Source: Lepus europaeus (lineage: Eukaryota > Chordata > Mammalia > Lagomorpha > Leporidae). From it: DNA of 64,000 bases. Of the stretch, positions 35,001 through 48,400 are shown piece by piece. The stretch's first letter is position 1. Each line of letters starts with the position of its first letter. The stretch covers positions 144,205,701-144,269,700 of the forward strand of contig NC_084827.1 of NCBI RefSeq assembly GCF_033115175.1. Reading direction: 5' to 3'. The notes beneath the pieces were generated by a model. That model saw nothing but the letters and a program-made list of their open reading frames with translations. It searched no databases and had not been told where the DNA came from. Both the position numbers and the translations under genes were made by a program.

Positions 35001-38000
35001 AAGAAGAGCAACCGGGACAGAATCCGGCACCCCAACCGGGACTAGAACCCCGGGGTGCCGGCACCGCAGGAGGATTAGCCTATTGAGCCGTGGTGCCGGC
35101 ATTATTGTTTTCTTTTTTCTTCCCTGTGATGCCATTTATCTTTGGACTATGCCTTTGCAGATTAGTGGAGTATCTGCTTTTTGAGTGAATACCCAGAAAC
35201 ATGTGCTGTTTGTGGTCAGGAAGCTCTGTTCAGTGCTCCAGGGTGAGGGGAGTGTCCAAGGTGACACCCAAGTTGGGTGTGGTAAATTCTTTTTTGGGGG
35301 GCCGGCACTGTGGCATAGTGGGTAAAGCCACTGCCTACAGTGCCAACATCCCATATGGGTGCTGGTTCATGTCCCGGCTGTTCTATTTCCAATCCAGCTC
35401 TCTGCTATATCCTCAGAAAGCAGTAGAAGATGGCTCAAGCCCTTGGGCACCTGCACCCACGTGGGAGACCCTGGGGAAGCTCTTGGCTTCAGATCTGCAC
35501 AGCTCTGGCCATTGCAGCCAATTGGGGAGTGAACCAGCAGATGGAAGACCTCTCTCTCTCTCTCTCTCTCTCTGCCTCTCCTCTTTCTGGGGGAAAAAAA
35601 AAAAAACTTTTTTAATCAGAGAGGCGGTTTCTTCAGGTCTGTTGGCATAGTCTCATGCCCACCTCTTCTCCTCCAAGGAGATCAATGGCTGGGCACAGCC
35701 CTAGTGGGTACAGTATTCATCCATGCCACCACCAGAACCACAGAAAGGATCCATGCAGTCCTTACTGTGAGCATGGATCCCACAGCAATGACCCTCACCA
35801 GGAAATCTGGGAGCCCTGAGCGTGTGGAGCCAACCACGCTCTGCGCCCTCCCATGCAGATAAAGTGTTTTCACAGTCCCAGCACACGAGGCTCCCACAGA
35901 CAGTAGCACCTGCCCCCTGTCAATTCTCCCAGCCAGTCTAGGCGTCTCTCCTCTGCAGGTAGCTGGGCACAGCTGTTACATATGTTCCAAAATGGCACCT
36001 GCCCTCTCTTGGCTGTTATCAGGAAGCCAGTGCCGGGTGGTCAGGGAGAGAAAAACGTACTTCCCCCCACCTTTTTTTTCCCTCTAGGTTGGCAGGTACA
36101 CTGTCCCCCACAGGGCTCCAAGCCAGACACACGCCATGCTCTTTCCACAGCTTTATCACCAGTCACTTGGGCTGCTGCAGTCTGGTCTCAGCTCATCCAA
36201 GGCTGTTGCAGAGGCTCTCAGCTGCTGGGGTCTTGGGTTTTGCACATCAGCACCCTCCATTGAGGTCCACAGTGTCACTCAAATTTGCATGGAGCTTCCT
36301 CTGCAGTTTTCTCCCTTTTTCCTTAGATGCACTCTCCACTTTTTTTTTTTTTTTATCTTCCCCTAGATTAGGGCAGTAAGCTACGTTCCTATTCTACCAT
36401 CTTGAAAACCTTCCTCTGCTTTTTGGCTATTAGGAATAATGCTGCTGTAAACATATACAAAATTGTATGTATGCATGTACTTTCAATTTTCGTGAATATA
36501 TGACTAGGAGTGGAATTGCTGGGTCGTATCGTAATTTTCTTTAACTTTTGGAGAAACTGCCAAATTGTTTTCCTATGATGTTACACTATTTTATGTAATA
36601 CAGCAAGTATTAGGGTACCAGTTTGAAATGTATCCTTTTGATTCTAGCCATCCTGGTAAGTATGAAGTGGTATCTCATTATGTTTTTTTTTTTTTTTGTA
36701 TTTCTCTGATGACCAGTGATGTCAAGTACTTTTCTTGTACTTATTGGTCACTTATAGATCAAGATCATTCTCTGTGGACTATCATTTCCCCTCAGCTTTA
36801 ACCATGTTTCCATGGTGCTTCATATGTTGAATAATATTGAATCATATCTGGACATTTTGAATTCTGCCTTGTAGAAAATCTGGATTCTGTTGTGTTTCTC
36901 CAAAGGGTTTTGATATTTTAATTTTAGTAGGCAGTAACTTGTCTGAACCTAAATATCTTGCTGCCTGTGATGAGCAACATCTTGTCTCATTTCAGTGTTT
37001 TTTTTTTTTTTTTTTCAATCCTTAACTGAGCAGCTGTTTCTTCCTCAGAAGCCAGCTAGAGATTTGTGAAGCATTCGTGCACAAATTTGGGGCCGCTTCC
37101 TCTACCTCTTTGGTCTGGTATACCCTCCTGTCACTTTATAGCTGCTGCAGTCGCCCTGAATTCCGACCTTAACCTCATGAGACGGGGCTTCTTATTTTGG
37201 ATGTGGGACCGACTGAGGCCGAAAACACTGGGAAATTCCCCCTTCTTCCAAGCCCCATCCTCCTAGCATCTCTTTCTCTCTCCATTGACTTCTAGTGTTT
37301 GTTTTTTAAATATTGTGTCCATTATTTACATTCATCATTTCTGGTAGGATTGGTTTGATAGTCACTGTTTGGTCATTACCAGAAGCAAAACCCTGTTTAT
37401 TTTTGTTAACTTGTTTCCATAAGTGTGTAGAAGTTTCTTTCGAGTGGATATTATACTAGTAATTGTCTTTACATTTTTGACATTTTTCTCCCAATAAATT
37501 ATTTTAAAATGATTTATTTGGGGTGCAAGGCAAAATATTGTTGGGAGGATATTACTCCTCATTCTTTGAGTTCAAGGATGTCCATTTATTAAATTATTTT
37601 TGTGAATTTCTGTCTTTTTTACTACCCTAGACATATGGCTTTAGTTTACAATTGGGTGAGGAGCGTCTGGGCTGCAGGTGTGTAAGGCCTGAGAAGTCAT
37701 TTGGTCTGGCCCTGCCAAAGCAACTGCAAGGCAGGACTCAAAATTCAAGAAATCTAGAGCAGGATCATTTGCTATAAATATGCAAGTGGCTCTTGGGAGA
37801 TAAAAGATTCCCCACCTCTGGTTTACATGGATACCTCTTGGAAGCAACTAATTATTATTACGTACACAACTATGTGCATCAAAGGGTCTTCACAAAGTTC
37901 AAGTGGAGTGCATATTATGAAAAATTATGCATGGATTTCAAAATATTTTATACCAAAATAAATATTTTAATTGGTTTTCCACAAACTTTTTGAAGTTCCA

Positions 38001-39442
38001 TTATAAAATTAAACTTATTAGAAATCAAAGGAAGAATTTCAGATATTTGATAAGACTAATTATAGGAAAAGTATGCATATTATACATGATTATTAAGTAT
38101 GTTTGGATTTTTATTCATTTCATTAGTAGTTGTCTTCCAGTAGCTTAACTGGTGACTATACGAGTTCTTGTCTTTTGGAGCCACTACAGCCATGGGGATA
38201 AACAGCATTATTCTCTCACTCTGTGTTCTGTATTACTAAAAGCTACTTGTTTCCTTACCCTGAGTGCCTTCACTGGACATGAAAAGGTACCAGAGTGGTT
38301 TTGTGCTTGAATCTTAAATGGAATACAACATGAAGTACCCATGCAAGTTTTAAAATCATTTTTGTAAAATGCAAATTCCTCATTTCATTCCCACTTACCT
38401 TTAGAGTTCCGTTAACTTCAAATGATGATGATGATGGTGATGATAAAGAGAAAATGCAGAGTAATAAGTCTGTTATATCAAAGACACCACCTGATATTCC
38501 CTCTTCAGTATCAACAAGGCAATCTTTATCAATTCAGTATAATTTGGAAGAGTTACTTCAGAAAGAAAATAATCAGAATGTGTATGATTTAGATGACCCA
38601 AGACATTTTTCTCCTATTGTGGATATACTTCCCAAAGGTGAGATTGTTTTAAAAATTTGTTTTGAGTGTCAGTATTAAATAGTAGCATTCAGGGGGCTGA
38701 CATTGTGGTATAGCAGTTAGAGCCCTCGCCTGCAACATTGGCATCCTATATGGGCATTGGTTCACATCCCAGCTGCTCCACTTCCAATCCAGCTCCCTGC
38801 TAGTGGCCTGGGAAAGAGGCGGAAGGTGGCCCAAGTGTTTGGGCCCCTGCTACCCATGTGGGAACCTGAATGAGGCTTCTGGCTTCGGCTTAACCCAGTA
38901 CTGGCCATTGCAGCCATCTGGGGAGTGAAGCAGCGAACGGAAGAGCTCTCTCTGACTCTCCCTCCTTCTCTGACTTTGACTTTCAAATAATTAAGTAAAT
39001 CTTAAAAGGAAAAATTTTCTTGAGGATAATGATGTACAAATAGTTAATAAGCTGCCTGTTACAGCTAACTTATGCCATTTAAACTACTAATAAAAATTTT
39101 AACTTAAAACTAAATATTCTCACCACTGTCAGGCCCACAGTAGTTCATACTGTTACTCTGGAAGCAGCATTTAAAAATGTGTGGGCCTGGGGCCAATGTT
39201 CTGTGAGGTGGGTTAAACTGCTACCTATGATGCCAGCTTCTTGTATGAGCACAGGTTTGAGTCCCAGCTGCTCCACTTCTGATCCAGCTCCCTGTTAATG
39301 TGCCTAAAAAAGCAGCAGAAGATGACCCAAGTGCTTGGGGCTCTGCCACTCACATGGGGAGACCTTCATGAAATTTCAGGCTCCTGACTTCTGTCTGGCT
39401 CAACTCCATCATGGCCATCTGGGGAGTGAACCAACTGGTAAA

Positions 39443-39480
<38 letters not shown>

Positions 39481-42400
39481 CCTTTCAAATAAATAAAATC
39501 TTTGAAAAATAACAAGTGGTCTTAAAGAGCTTGTCTTGGTATGCTAACTTGTGAATTGAAAGATACCATTTATTTTAGTTAGTTTTGCCCTCTCCTTTCA
39601 TAGATAATGAACCTTGGGGAAGGGCGTAGATAGGTATAATTATAACCAGTTAGTGAAAATTTGATCCTGGTTAATGACCAAGCCCCCTCCCCCCCAAAAA
39701 AAAAAAGACACATTTTTATTTACATGGTATTCTTCAATGATACTCCTATGGTACAGCCTGCTGTGCTTATGTAATTTGTCATAGATTGTCACATAGGAGT
39801 ATGTAACCACAACTAAATTGAATTTAGAATTTAGAATCACTAGTCCTTTTTGAAAACTTGTGTGAGTTCATGTGTATACGTGCATACATACACATGAGTT
39901 ATATAAATGTTAGCTATATTATCTAGTAGGCTTTTGATAGTAGTCCTTTTCAAAGTTATAGGTTCACCTGCTAGCCTTCTTCTACTCTACAAATACATGT
40001 TAATGACTCGACTGTTTGGTTGTACTCTATTCTAGGGTTGGGGCTCAGGCAGAGTCTGAGTATACATTTTTTTTTTTTTTTAGGAGTTATTTATTTATTT
40101 GAAAGGCAGAGATACAGAGAGAGAAGGAGAAAGAGAGAGAGAGAGAGATCTTCCATTTGCTGGTTCATTCCCCAAATGGTGACAATGGCTGGGCCTAGGC
40201 CAGTCCGAAGCCAGGAACTAGGAGCTTCTTCCAGGTCTCTCACTTGGGTATAGGGGCCTAAGTACTTGGGCCTTCCTCTGCTGCTTTCCTAGGCACATTA
40301 GCAAAGAGCTGGATAGGAAGTGGAGCAGGCCAGACTGCCCATATGGATGCTGGCACTATAGGTGGAGGCTTAATCTATGCCACAGCACCAGCCCATTATA
40401 GTATACATTTTCTATAGATAGAAATGTGTAATGTGATTTAGGAATACTCTGATCATTTCTAATTTTCATCAGCATAGATTCTTAGTAATGTGAGATCTGA
40501 ACAAAATAGGTCGTTAGAAATCCTTTCTAAAAGGAAGACCGTTTCTCTGTCTCTCTCTCTCTCACTGTCTAACTCTGCCTGTCCAAAAAAAAAAAAAAAA
40601 AAGCCTTTCTGTGAAACAGCTTATTTTTTTTTTTTTAAAGATTTATTTATTTACTTGAAAGTCAGAGTTACACAGAGAGAAGAAGAGGCAGAGAGAGAGA
40701 GAGAGAGAGGTCTTCCATTCACTAGTTCATTCCCCAGATGACTGCAATGGCCAAAGTTGGGCCGATCTGAAGCCAGGAGCCAGTAGCTAATTCTGGGTTC
40801 ATCTTCTACTGCTTTCCCAGGCCATAGCAGAGAGCTGAATCAGAAGTGGAGCAGCCGGGACTCGAATCAGCGCCCATATGGGATGCTGGCACTGCAGGCT
40901 GTGGCTTAGCGCTGGCCCCGAAACAGCTTATTTCTAATCTAATTTGTTTAAAGTAACTTTTTACTTATTTCATGAATTTCATTTTCCTTTATTTTATAGA
41001 AAGTTGTTCTTCCTCAGACCAAAATTTCAAGAGTTCTCTAACAAGTGGGATGAGAAATATCGCGTCAATTGACAACAGAAGAGATAAACAATCTCCTAGT
41101 AACGTGACGGAAAGGAAGAAGCGTGGGTCATCACGGGGGTCAGTCAGCCTTTCTGTAGACACTCCTTGTGCAGCACATTTAGATGAACAATGCATTTCAA
41201 CTCCAGAATTAAATCTGAAGAAGGATATAAATGATGACACTCATGAAGCAAGTATTAACACACAAAGAACTAGACCATGTCTTCCTTGCTTACCATCTGA
41301 ATCTGCAAGGGAACCTAATGCAGAGTGTGTGAGTCAAGTCCAGGATAATAATGACTTTCAACTGCAGAAAACAGTGTATGATGCTGACATGGAATTAACT
41401 ACTAGTGAAGTCAGCAAAATTGTTACAGTCTCAACAGGCACCAAAAATAAAAGTAATAAAAACACGGAAGATTGTCAAATGAAACCTTTCAGAAAAGTGA
41501 AAGATCCAAGCTTTGAAAAAAACCAAGAAAGATCAAAGAGAAAACGTAGAAATAGTTCAGATGTGGATATTGAGGAAAAGATTGAAAACAGACCAAAAAG
41601 AAGATCTGTTGTCCTGGATGGCCAAAGGAATTCCCAAGACCCACATTTTACCTTCGGTACTGAGCAGCTGGCTCAAGTGAACACACTGCAGGAAATAACC
41701 CTCCCTAATAACTTCAACCCAGATGACAGACAAAATACACAGTGTAATAAAAAGAAGAAAAGAACACATGTAACAAATGGAGAAGAGGAAATATACTCTT
41801 TCTCTCAAAGTTCAGATCAATTCCTGCAGGAGAGTAAATTTATGGGTCAGAATTCTGTAACTTGTACTAAAAGTAAAGCTTCTAGACAGACATTTGTGAT
41901 TCTTAAGGTAGAAAAAGGTAACGCATTCCCAAAGCAAAAGGATAAAGAAGCCATTTCCAAAAACCTAGAAGGCACAAATGAATTTGAAGCAGCATGTGTC
42001 TCCACCAAAGATAATGGAAATGTAGGTGATTATGAGACCCAGAATATGTTGGATTTAGAAAAGTGTGTCACTGATATGCAGCCTGCTCAGCAAAATGAGT
42101 CAAAAATGAATAAACTTGGACGTAAAGTAAGTCGGAAGACAGAAATAATTTCTGAAAGAAACCAAATACATGAGAATGATAAAGATTTGAACAGCCTAGA
42201 AAATGGTAACTTTTTCTTTCAAACCCAAGACAATAAAGAATCCATCTCCAGGAATCTAGAAGTTTCAAAACAGTTTCACATACCTGCTGTTCTCATTAGG
42301 GACAATGGAAATCTATATGAATATAAAACCCAGAATGCATTGGATTTGCAAAAGCAGATCAGCGACATGTACCCTGTTCAGCAAAACGAATCTAAAGTTA

Positions 42401-45400
42401 ATAAGAAGCTTAGGCAGAAAGTAAATCGGAGGACAGAAATAATTTCTGAAGTAGATCATTTAAATAATGACAAAAGTGTGCATTGCCTAGAAAAGGATAA
42501 TTATTTCTTCCCAACCCACAAGGATAAAGAGATCATCCCTGGAAACCTGGAAGACCCAAATGAATTTCAAACATCTGCTCTTCCTACCAAAGCTAGTGGA
42601 AACCTTTGTGATTATGAGAGGGTGACAGAGCATGCCCATGCTATGCGATCTGCTTGTCAAAATGATTCAAAAATAGTTAAGAAGCTTAGACAAAAGGTAT
42701 ATCGAAAAACAGAAATTATTTCTACAATGAACCAAACGCAGGAAAATGATGGAGAACATGTGCATGACCCAGGAAAGGGTAACAGCTTTTCTCCAACCCA
42801 AAAGGATAAAGAAACCATTTCTGGAAATGTTCAAGTCACAGATGAATTTCAAACAGCTGATCCTCCCACCAAAGATAATGGAAATTTATGTGACCATGAG
42901 ACCCAGAATATTTTGGATTTGGAAAAGCATGCCACTGATAGGCAACCTGCTGAGCAAAATGAATCAAAAATAAATAAGCAGCTTAGGCAGAAAGAAAATC
43001 GGAAGATGATAATTTCTGAAATGAACAGAATATATGAGGGTAATGATAAAGATGTGCATGCTCAAAAAAGCTATGTAAAAGACCTTGACTTTAAAATAAA
43101 TAAGTCTAAACAGAGACTTGACCATCAGGACACGAACAGTGGACACTCTATGGAAATAAACAGTAATGAAAAGGAAAATAGTCATCAAATTTTAGATCCA
43201 TACAAACTAGTTAACAAATGTAGGAAACAATCAGGCAAAGCAAAGAACATTTTGACAAGAGATAAGAATAAACCTACTGTGGAGTCAACAGAGTCTTCAC
43301 AGACCTCTCCCTCCTCAGAATTTCATTTGCAAAACATTAATGAAGCAGATGCTGTTGTTGGAAACCAAATTGAACAACATAATAGTGAGAACAGAAGTTC
43401 AGCACCTCTGAGTAAAAAAAGAGAGACTTCCTTTGCAGAGAGGATAACAGAAGGAGAGTGCAAGGTGAAAAAACTAAATAAAGGGACTTCCAAATCAAAG
43501 AAAAGAAAGACCTTCGTAGTTCCTTCTCCAGATGGCCATGAGGTGATGGGGTTAATACTTGACTCTGTTCAAGGCAAGTCAGTTGACTGTGAACCAGCTG
43601 ATAAGGAAAACTATTTGGAGAATGAGAAAATGGTCAGAAATAAGCCAGACTTTTGCACAAAGGTGTTTAAATCTTTTTCTCAGATTTATTCACCTAACAT
43701 AAAAGATTCTTCCTTTCGCATTGTTCATGAGGATTCTACACCTTTGGGTATTTCTTCTACTAAAACTCTGATAATAAAAGAAAATTTTGCCCTGGAAAGC
43801 TCACCAGGTTTTCAAGTAAATAATGATGTGCATGAGAAGGTGAAAGAGATGAAATTTAAGGAGGATCAGACAACGAAAAAATCAGGAATAGGTAGGTCAA
43901 TAGCCAAAGCAATCAAGTTTTAGAAGTCTAAATATATTTTACGTAGCCAGTAAAGCATTTCCTGTTATAACTAATAATTTTGTGGATTTTTAAACAGCAT
44001 ATAGTGGTGTAATGTAATCTAGAAATAGCATTAAGGAATTTAAAGGAAGTTTACTACTTTGGGAGAATAACTGTAAGAATATCTTGAACATTTATGATAA
44101 AAAATTGATCTGGCTTTACCGCAAAGTTGTCTGATATGAGGGTGCTTCAGAAAGTTCATGGAACATGGAATTAAAAGTTTGAGGCAAAAACAATTCAAAA
44201 AAATCAAATAGTTCCTGGAAAATTTTTATTATAAAACAACTGCATCTGCTTTTAGAGTTTAGGTTGTGTTTGAGGACTGTTGAGCTATCTTTCTGCACTC
44301 ATGGTGCCTTTCTGAGGGAGGAGTAGTGGGATACATGTTGAATAAATGCAGTAATTTGTGTGATTCTGTTGAACCATGAAGAATTTGTATCAGCCTATAT
44401 TTTATTTCAGAATAAAATATCAGAGGCTTCTTTGATGGTTTGTTTCAAATTTTAAGCCTCTTTTCCTCTCAAATTGCTAAGTTTTAAAACCTGCAGGCAG
44501 TGATTTGTAAACCATTTTAAATCCCCTGTCTATTTCCATATCTCTGTATAGACTTCCATAAATAACTGTGAAAAATATTTTTCCCAGGTGCTAGAACGTT
44601 ACAGGACTTGACAAATACAAGTTTCGTTTCATATGACACTGCTAAATCTGAAAATGTGTTAGAAGATCTGTCCTCAGAGCTGCCAAGCCGAAGGAGGAAA
44701 TGTGCTCCTCTCTCTTTAAAAGAGCCAAGTCTCAGAGGGTAAGTATTTCCCTGCGTTCAGGATGCTATTATAAAATGCATGCTTTTAAGAAGCATCCCAC
44801 CTGAATTAGAATCTGATCACATCTGAATATTAGTAAAACCTTGTTGACGTGTAACAACCATGGCAGATCTGGGTAGATCTGAAGAAATGTATTCATTGAA
44901 CAGGCATTTATTTTAAATCAGTAACCAGCAGATGGCAGTAATGCAAGGGTGGGTGAACAAAGAAATACAGAGTGAAATAAAGGATCAAGCGCTTTCTTTA
45001 AAAAAACAGCTTTATTGAAATATTGCATATCTCTCTTTATTGTGATATGCCATACATTTCACCCATTTAAAGGGTATAATTCAGGGGTATTTAGTATATT
45101 CATAGATACATGCAACCATCATAATAATTTTAGAACTTTTTTTGGTAAGATTGATTTATTTTATTTGAAAGTCAGAGTTATACACACAAACACAGAGAGA
45201 CAGAGAGAGAAAGAGAGAGAGAGAGAGAGGTGTCTTCTATCTGCTGGTTCACTCCCCAGTTGGCTGCAACAGCTAGAGCTGAGCCGATCTGAAGCCAGGA
45301 GCCAAGAACTTCCTCTGGGTCTCCCACATGGGTGCAGGGACCCAAGGACTTGGGCCATCTTCCACTGCTTTCCCAGGCCATAGCAGAGAGCTGGATCAGA

Positions 45401-48400
45401 AGTGGAGCAGCTGGGACTTGAACTGGTGCACTTGCTGCGCCATAGCGTTGGCCAGAACATTTCTTCACTTCAAGAAGAAATCCTATGCTATATCGTTTAG
45501 CTTTGCCCTCCAGCCTCCGAGTCCTAGGCAACCACTCATCTGTTTCCTTTCTCTACATATTTCACTGTTCTAGGTGTTTCATATCAAAGGAATCATTTAA
45601 TATGCAATCTTTGAGACTTCTTTCATTGGTATAATGTTTTCAAAGTCATCCATGCTCTTGTATCTGTCAATAATTCATTCCTCTTTTTGACTAATAATAT
45701 TCCAGTGCATATATTTATGTATATATCTATATATCTCACATAATTTTGCTTATTCAACTGCTGATGGGCATTTGGATTGTTGCCCTTTTTTGGCTATTAA
45801 TAATACTACAATGAAAAAATCACAAGTAATTTTTTGCACAGTAAATTTTCCATTCTTCTTAGGTATATATGTGGGAGTGGAATATACAAAAGCATATAAG
45901 GAGGGTCATACTAGTATGGTATCTCTGTCTTTAATAAATTGAGGAACTGCAGGACTGTTTCATATTCCCACCATATTCTCATAGCTGTCTATGAGGTTTC
46001 CTATTTCTCTTCACCTCACCAACGCTTGTTATTGACTTTTTCATTCTATCCATCCCAGAGGGTGTGAAGTGCTATCTGTTTTGGTTTTGATCTGCGGTTC
46101 CCTAATGCTAATGGTGTTGAGCATTTTCTCATGTGCTTATTGGCCATTTCTGTTTGTCTTCCTTGGAGAAATGCCTGTTAATCTTTTACCTTTTGATCAG
46201 CTGAGTTGTCTTTTTATTGACTAACAAGTTAAGCTCTTTATCTTGAACTAGTTTTAGATTTACAGGAAAGTTGCAAAAATAGTATAGAGGTTGATCAGCA
46301 TCCCACTCTGCTTTTTAAATATTTATTTATTTATTTGAAAGTCAGAATTACAGTGAGAGAGGGAAAGACAGAGAGAGAGAAAGAGAAAGATCTTCCATCC
46401 ACTATTTCACTCCCCAAATGGCTGCAACGACCAGGCTGGAGCCAGGAGCTTCATCTGGGTCTCCCACATGGGTACTGGGGCCCAAGCTCTTGGACCTTCC
46501 TCCGCTGCCTTCCCAGGTGCATTAGCTGAGAGCTGGACAGAAAGTGGAACAGCTGGGAATCAAACCGGTGCCCAAACTCAATGCTGGCACTGTAGATGGC
46601 AGCTTAACCTGCTACACCACAGTGCTGGCCCCATCAATGCTCATTATTGAGATTTCCCTAATTTTCATATCTTATATACCTACAGTACATTTATCAAAAG
46701 TGGAAAATTAGCATTGGCAGAATAATATTAACTAAGCGATAGACTGTCACTAATATCCTGTTGTTTCTTGGGGTCCTGTCCAGGGTTCCATCTTAGATTT
46801 AGTTTTTGTTTCTCATTAGCCTCCTCAAACCTGTGCCATTCCTTTTTCTCTCGTGCCTTTGACCCCACTGAACAATGCTAGTCAGTTATTTTATAAAACA
46901 TTCCTCAGTTTGAGTTTGTCTAATGTCTCTTCATAATCATAATGTGGTTGTGCTGGGCAAGAATTCCAAAGAAATAAGATATTCTCGTTGCCTCATATCA
47001 AGGATTCATCAAGTCATTGTATCATATTCCGCAGGGTTAACCTTAATTACTGCATTACCATGATGTCTGCTAGGTTTATTCACTGTAAAGTTACTATCTT
47101 TTCCTTTTTACTTAATGAACATTGGGGGAGAAATTTTTAGTCTATGGATCCTATTCCTTAAGCTTTCACTCACTAAATTTAGCATGCATGAGTTGATCTT
47201 TCCTGCAACAGTTATTTCTGTGGTGTTTGATCAATATTGACTTTCTGCTTTCATCTTTCCTTCAACATTAATTGGAATTCTTCTATAAGGAAGAGCATTC
47301 TATTATTTATATCAGTATGGGCTCTATTTTATTCTGTAGGTGAAAATGCAATACTGTTGATCTTTTTTCCATTGTTCAAGTTATTTCAGCTTTATTTTGT
47401 AAAAGATTGCATTTATTTGAAAGGCAGAAACAGATCTTCCATCTGCTGTTCACTCCCCAAATGGCCAAGATGGCTGGGGCTGGTTCAAGCTGAAGCCAGG
47501 AGCCTGGAACTCCACCCAAGTCTTCCATGTGGGTGGCAGGGTGACCCAAGCACTTGGGCCATCTTCTGCTGCTTTCCCAGGCACATTAGCAGGGAGCTGG
47601 GTTGGAAGCAGAGCAGCCAGGACTTGAACTAGCACTCTGGAACAGGATGCCAGCATCACAGGTGGCAGCTGAATCCACTGCACCACAGCAGCGGCCCCAT
47701 TCCAGCTTTAGGTATTGGGAATTCCTTCGGATCGGCTCCTGTCTCCTTTCAGTGAGCGAGTACTCCCTCACTTTCTGGTACACAAGATATTCCCAGCTCT
47801 TCTTAGTGTTTCTCCTGTCCTAGCTCCAGAATCAGCCGCTTCTTCAGGAAGCCCAGTTTCCTTGATTTGAGAACTTGTTAAAAACCAAGATCTGGCACTG
47901 CATAGCTTCTGCTGTGCTGTAGTAGTTATCTGTTGCTGCACAACAATATTACCATCAACCTAGCGGCTTCAAACAGCACATGTTTATTGTGTCTCAGTTT
48001 CTGTGGCCCAGGAATTGGGCAAGACTTAGGGGAGTCTCCTCTTAGGGTCTCTCAACGCTGCAGTCGGGATGTCCTCCAGGCGGATTGTCATTCGGAGAGT
48101 CTACCGGCAGACATCCTGCTTCTGAAGTCACACAGGATTGGTTTCTCTGTGGTTGTCGGAGAGGAGGCCTCGGCTTCTTGCTGTTCACAGCTCCTTGCCA
48201 CATGTGCCTCCCTCCCAACAAGACCACCTACTTCAAAGCCAGTTATGGGAGTGCCTCTAGGGCTAATCTGCTAGGAAGAAGGCGGCGTGTGGAATGACAA
48301 GTGCTGTCCCTCAGCAGCGAGCTCTCCCATCACCTTTGTCATAATCTGTTAGGCACAAGTTACAGCTCCTGCCTTCCTGCAGGTTAGGGGACATAACAAG

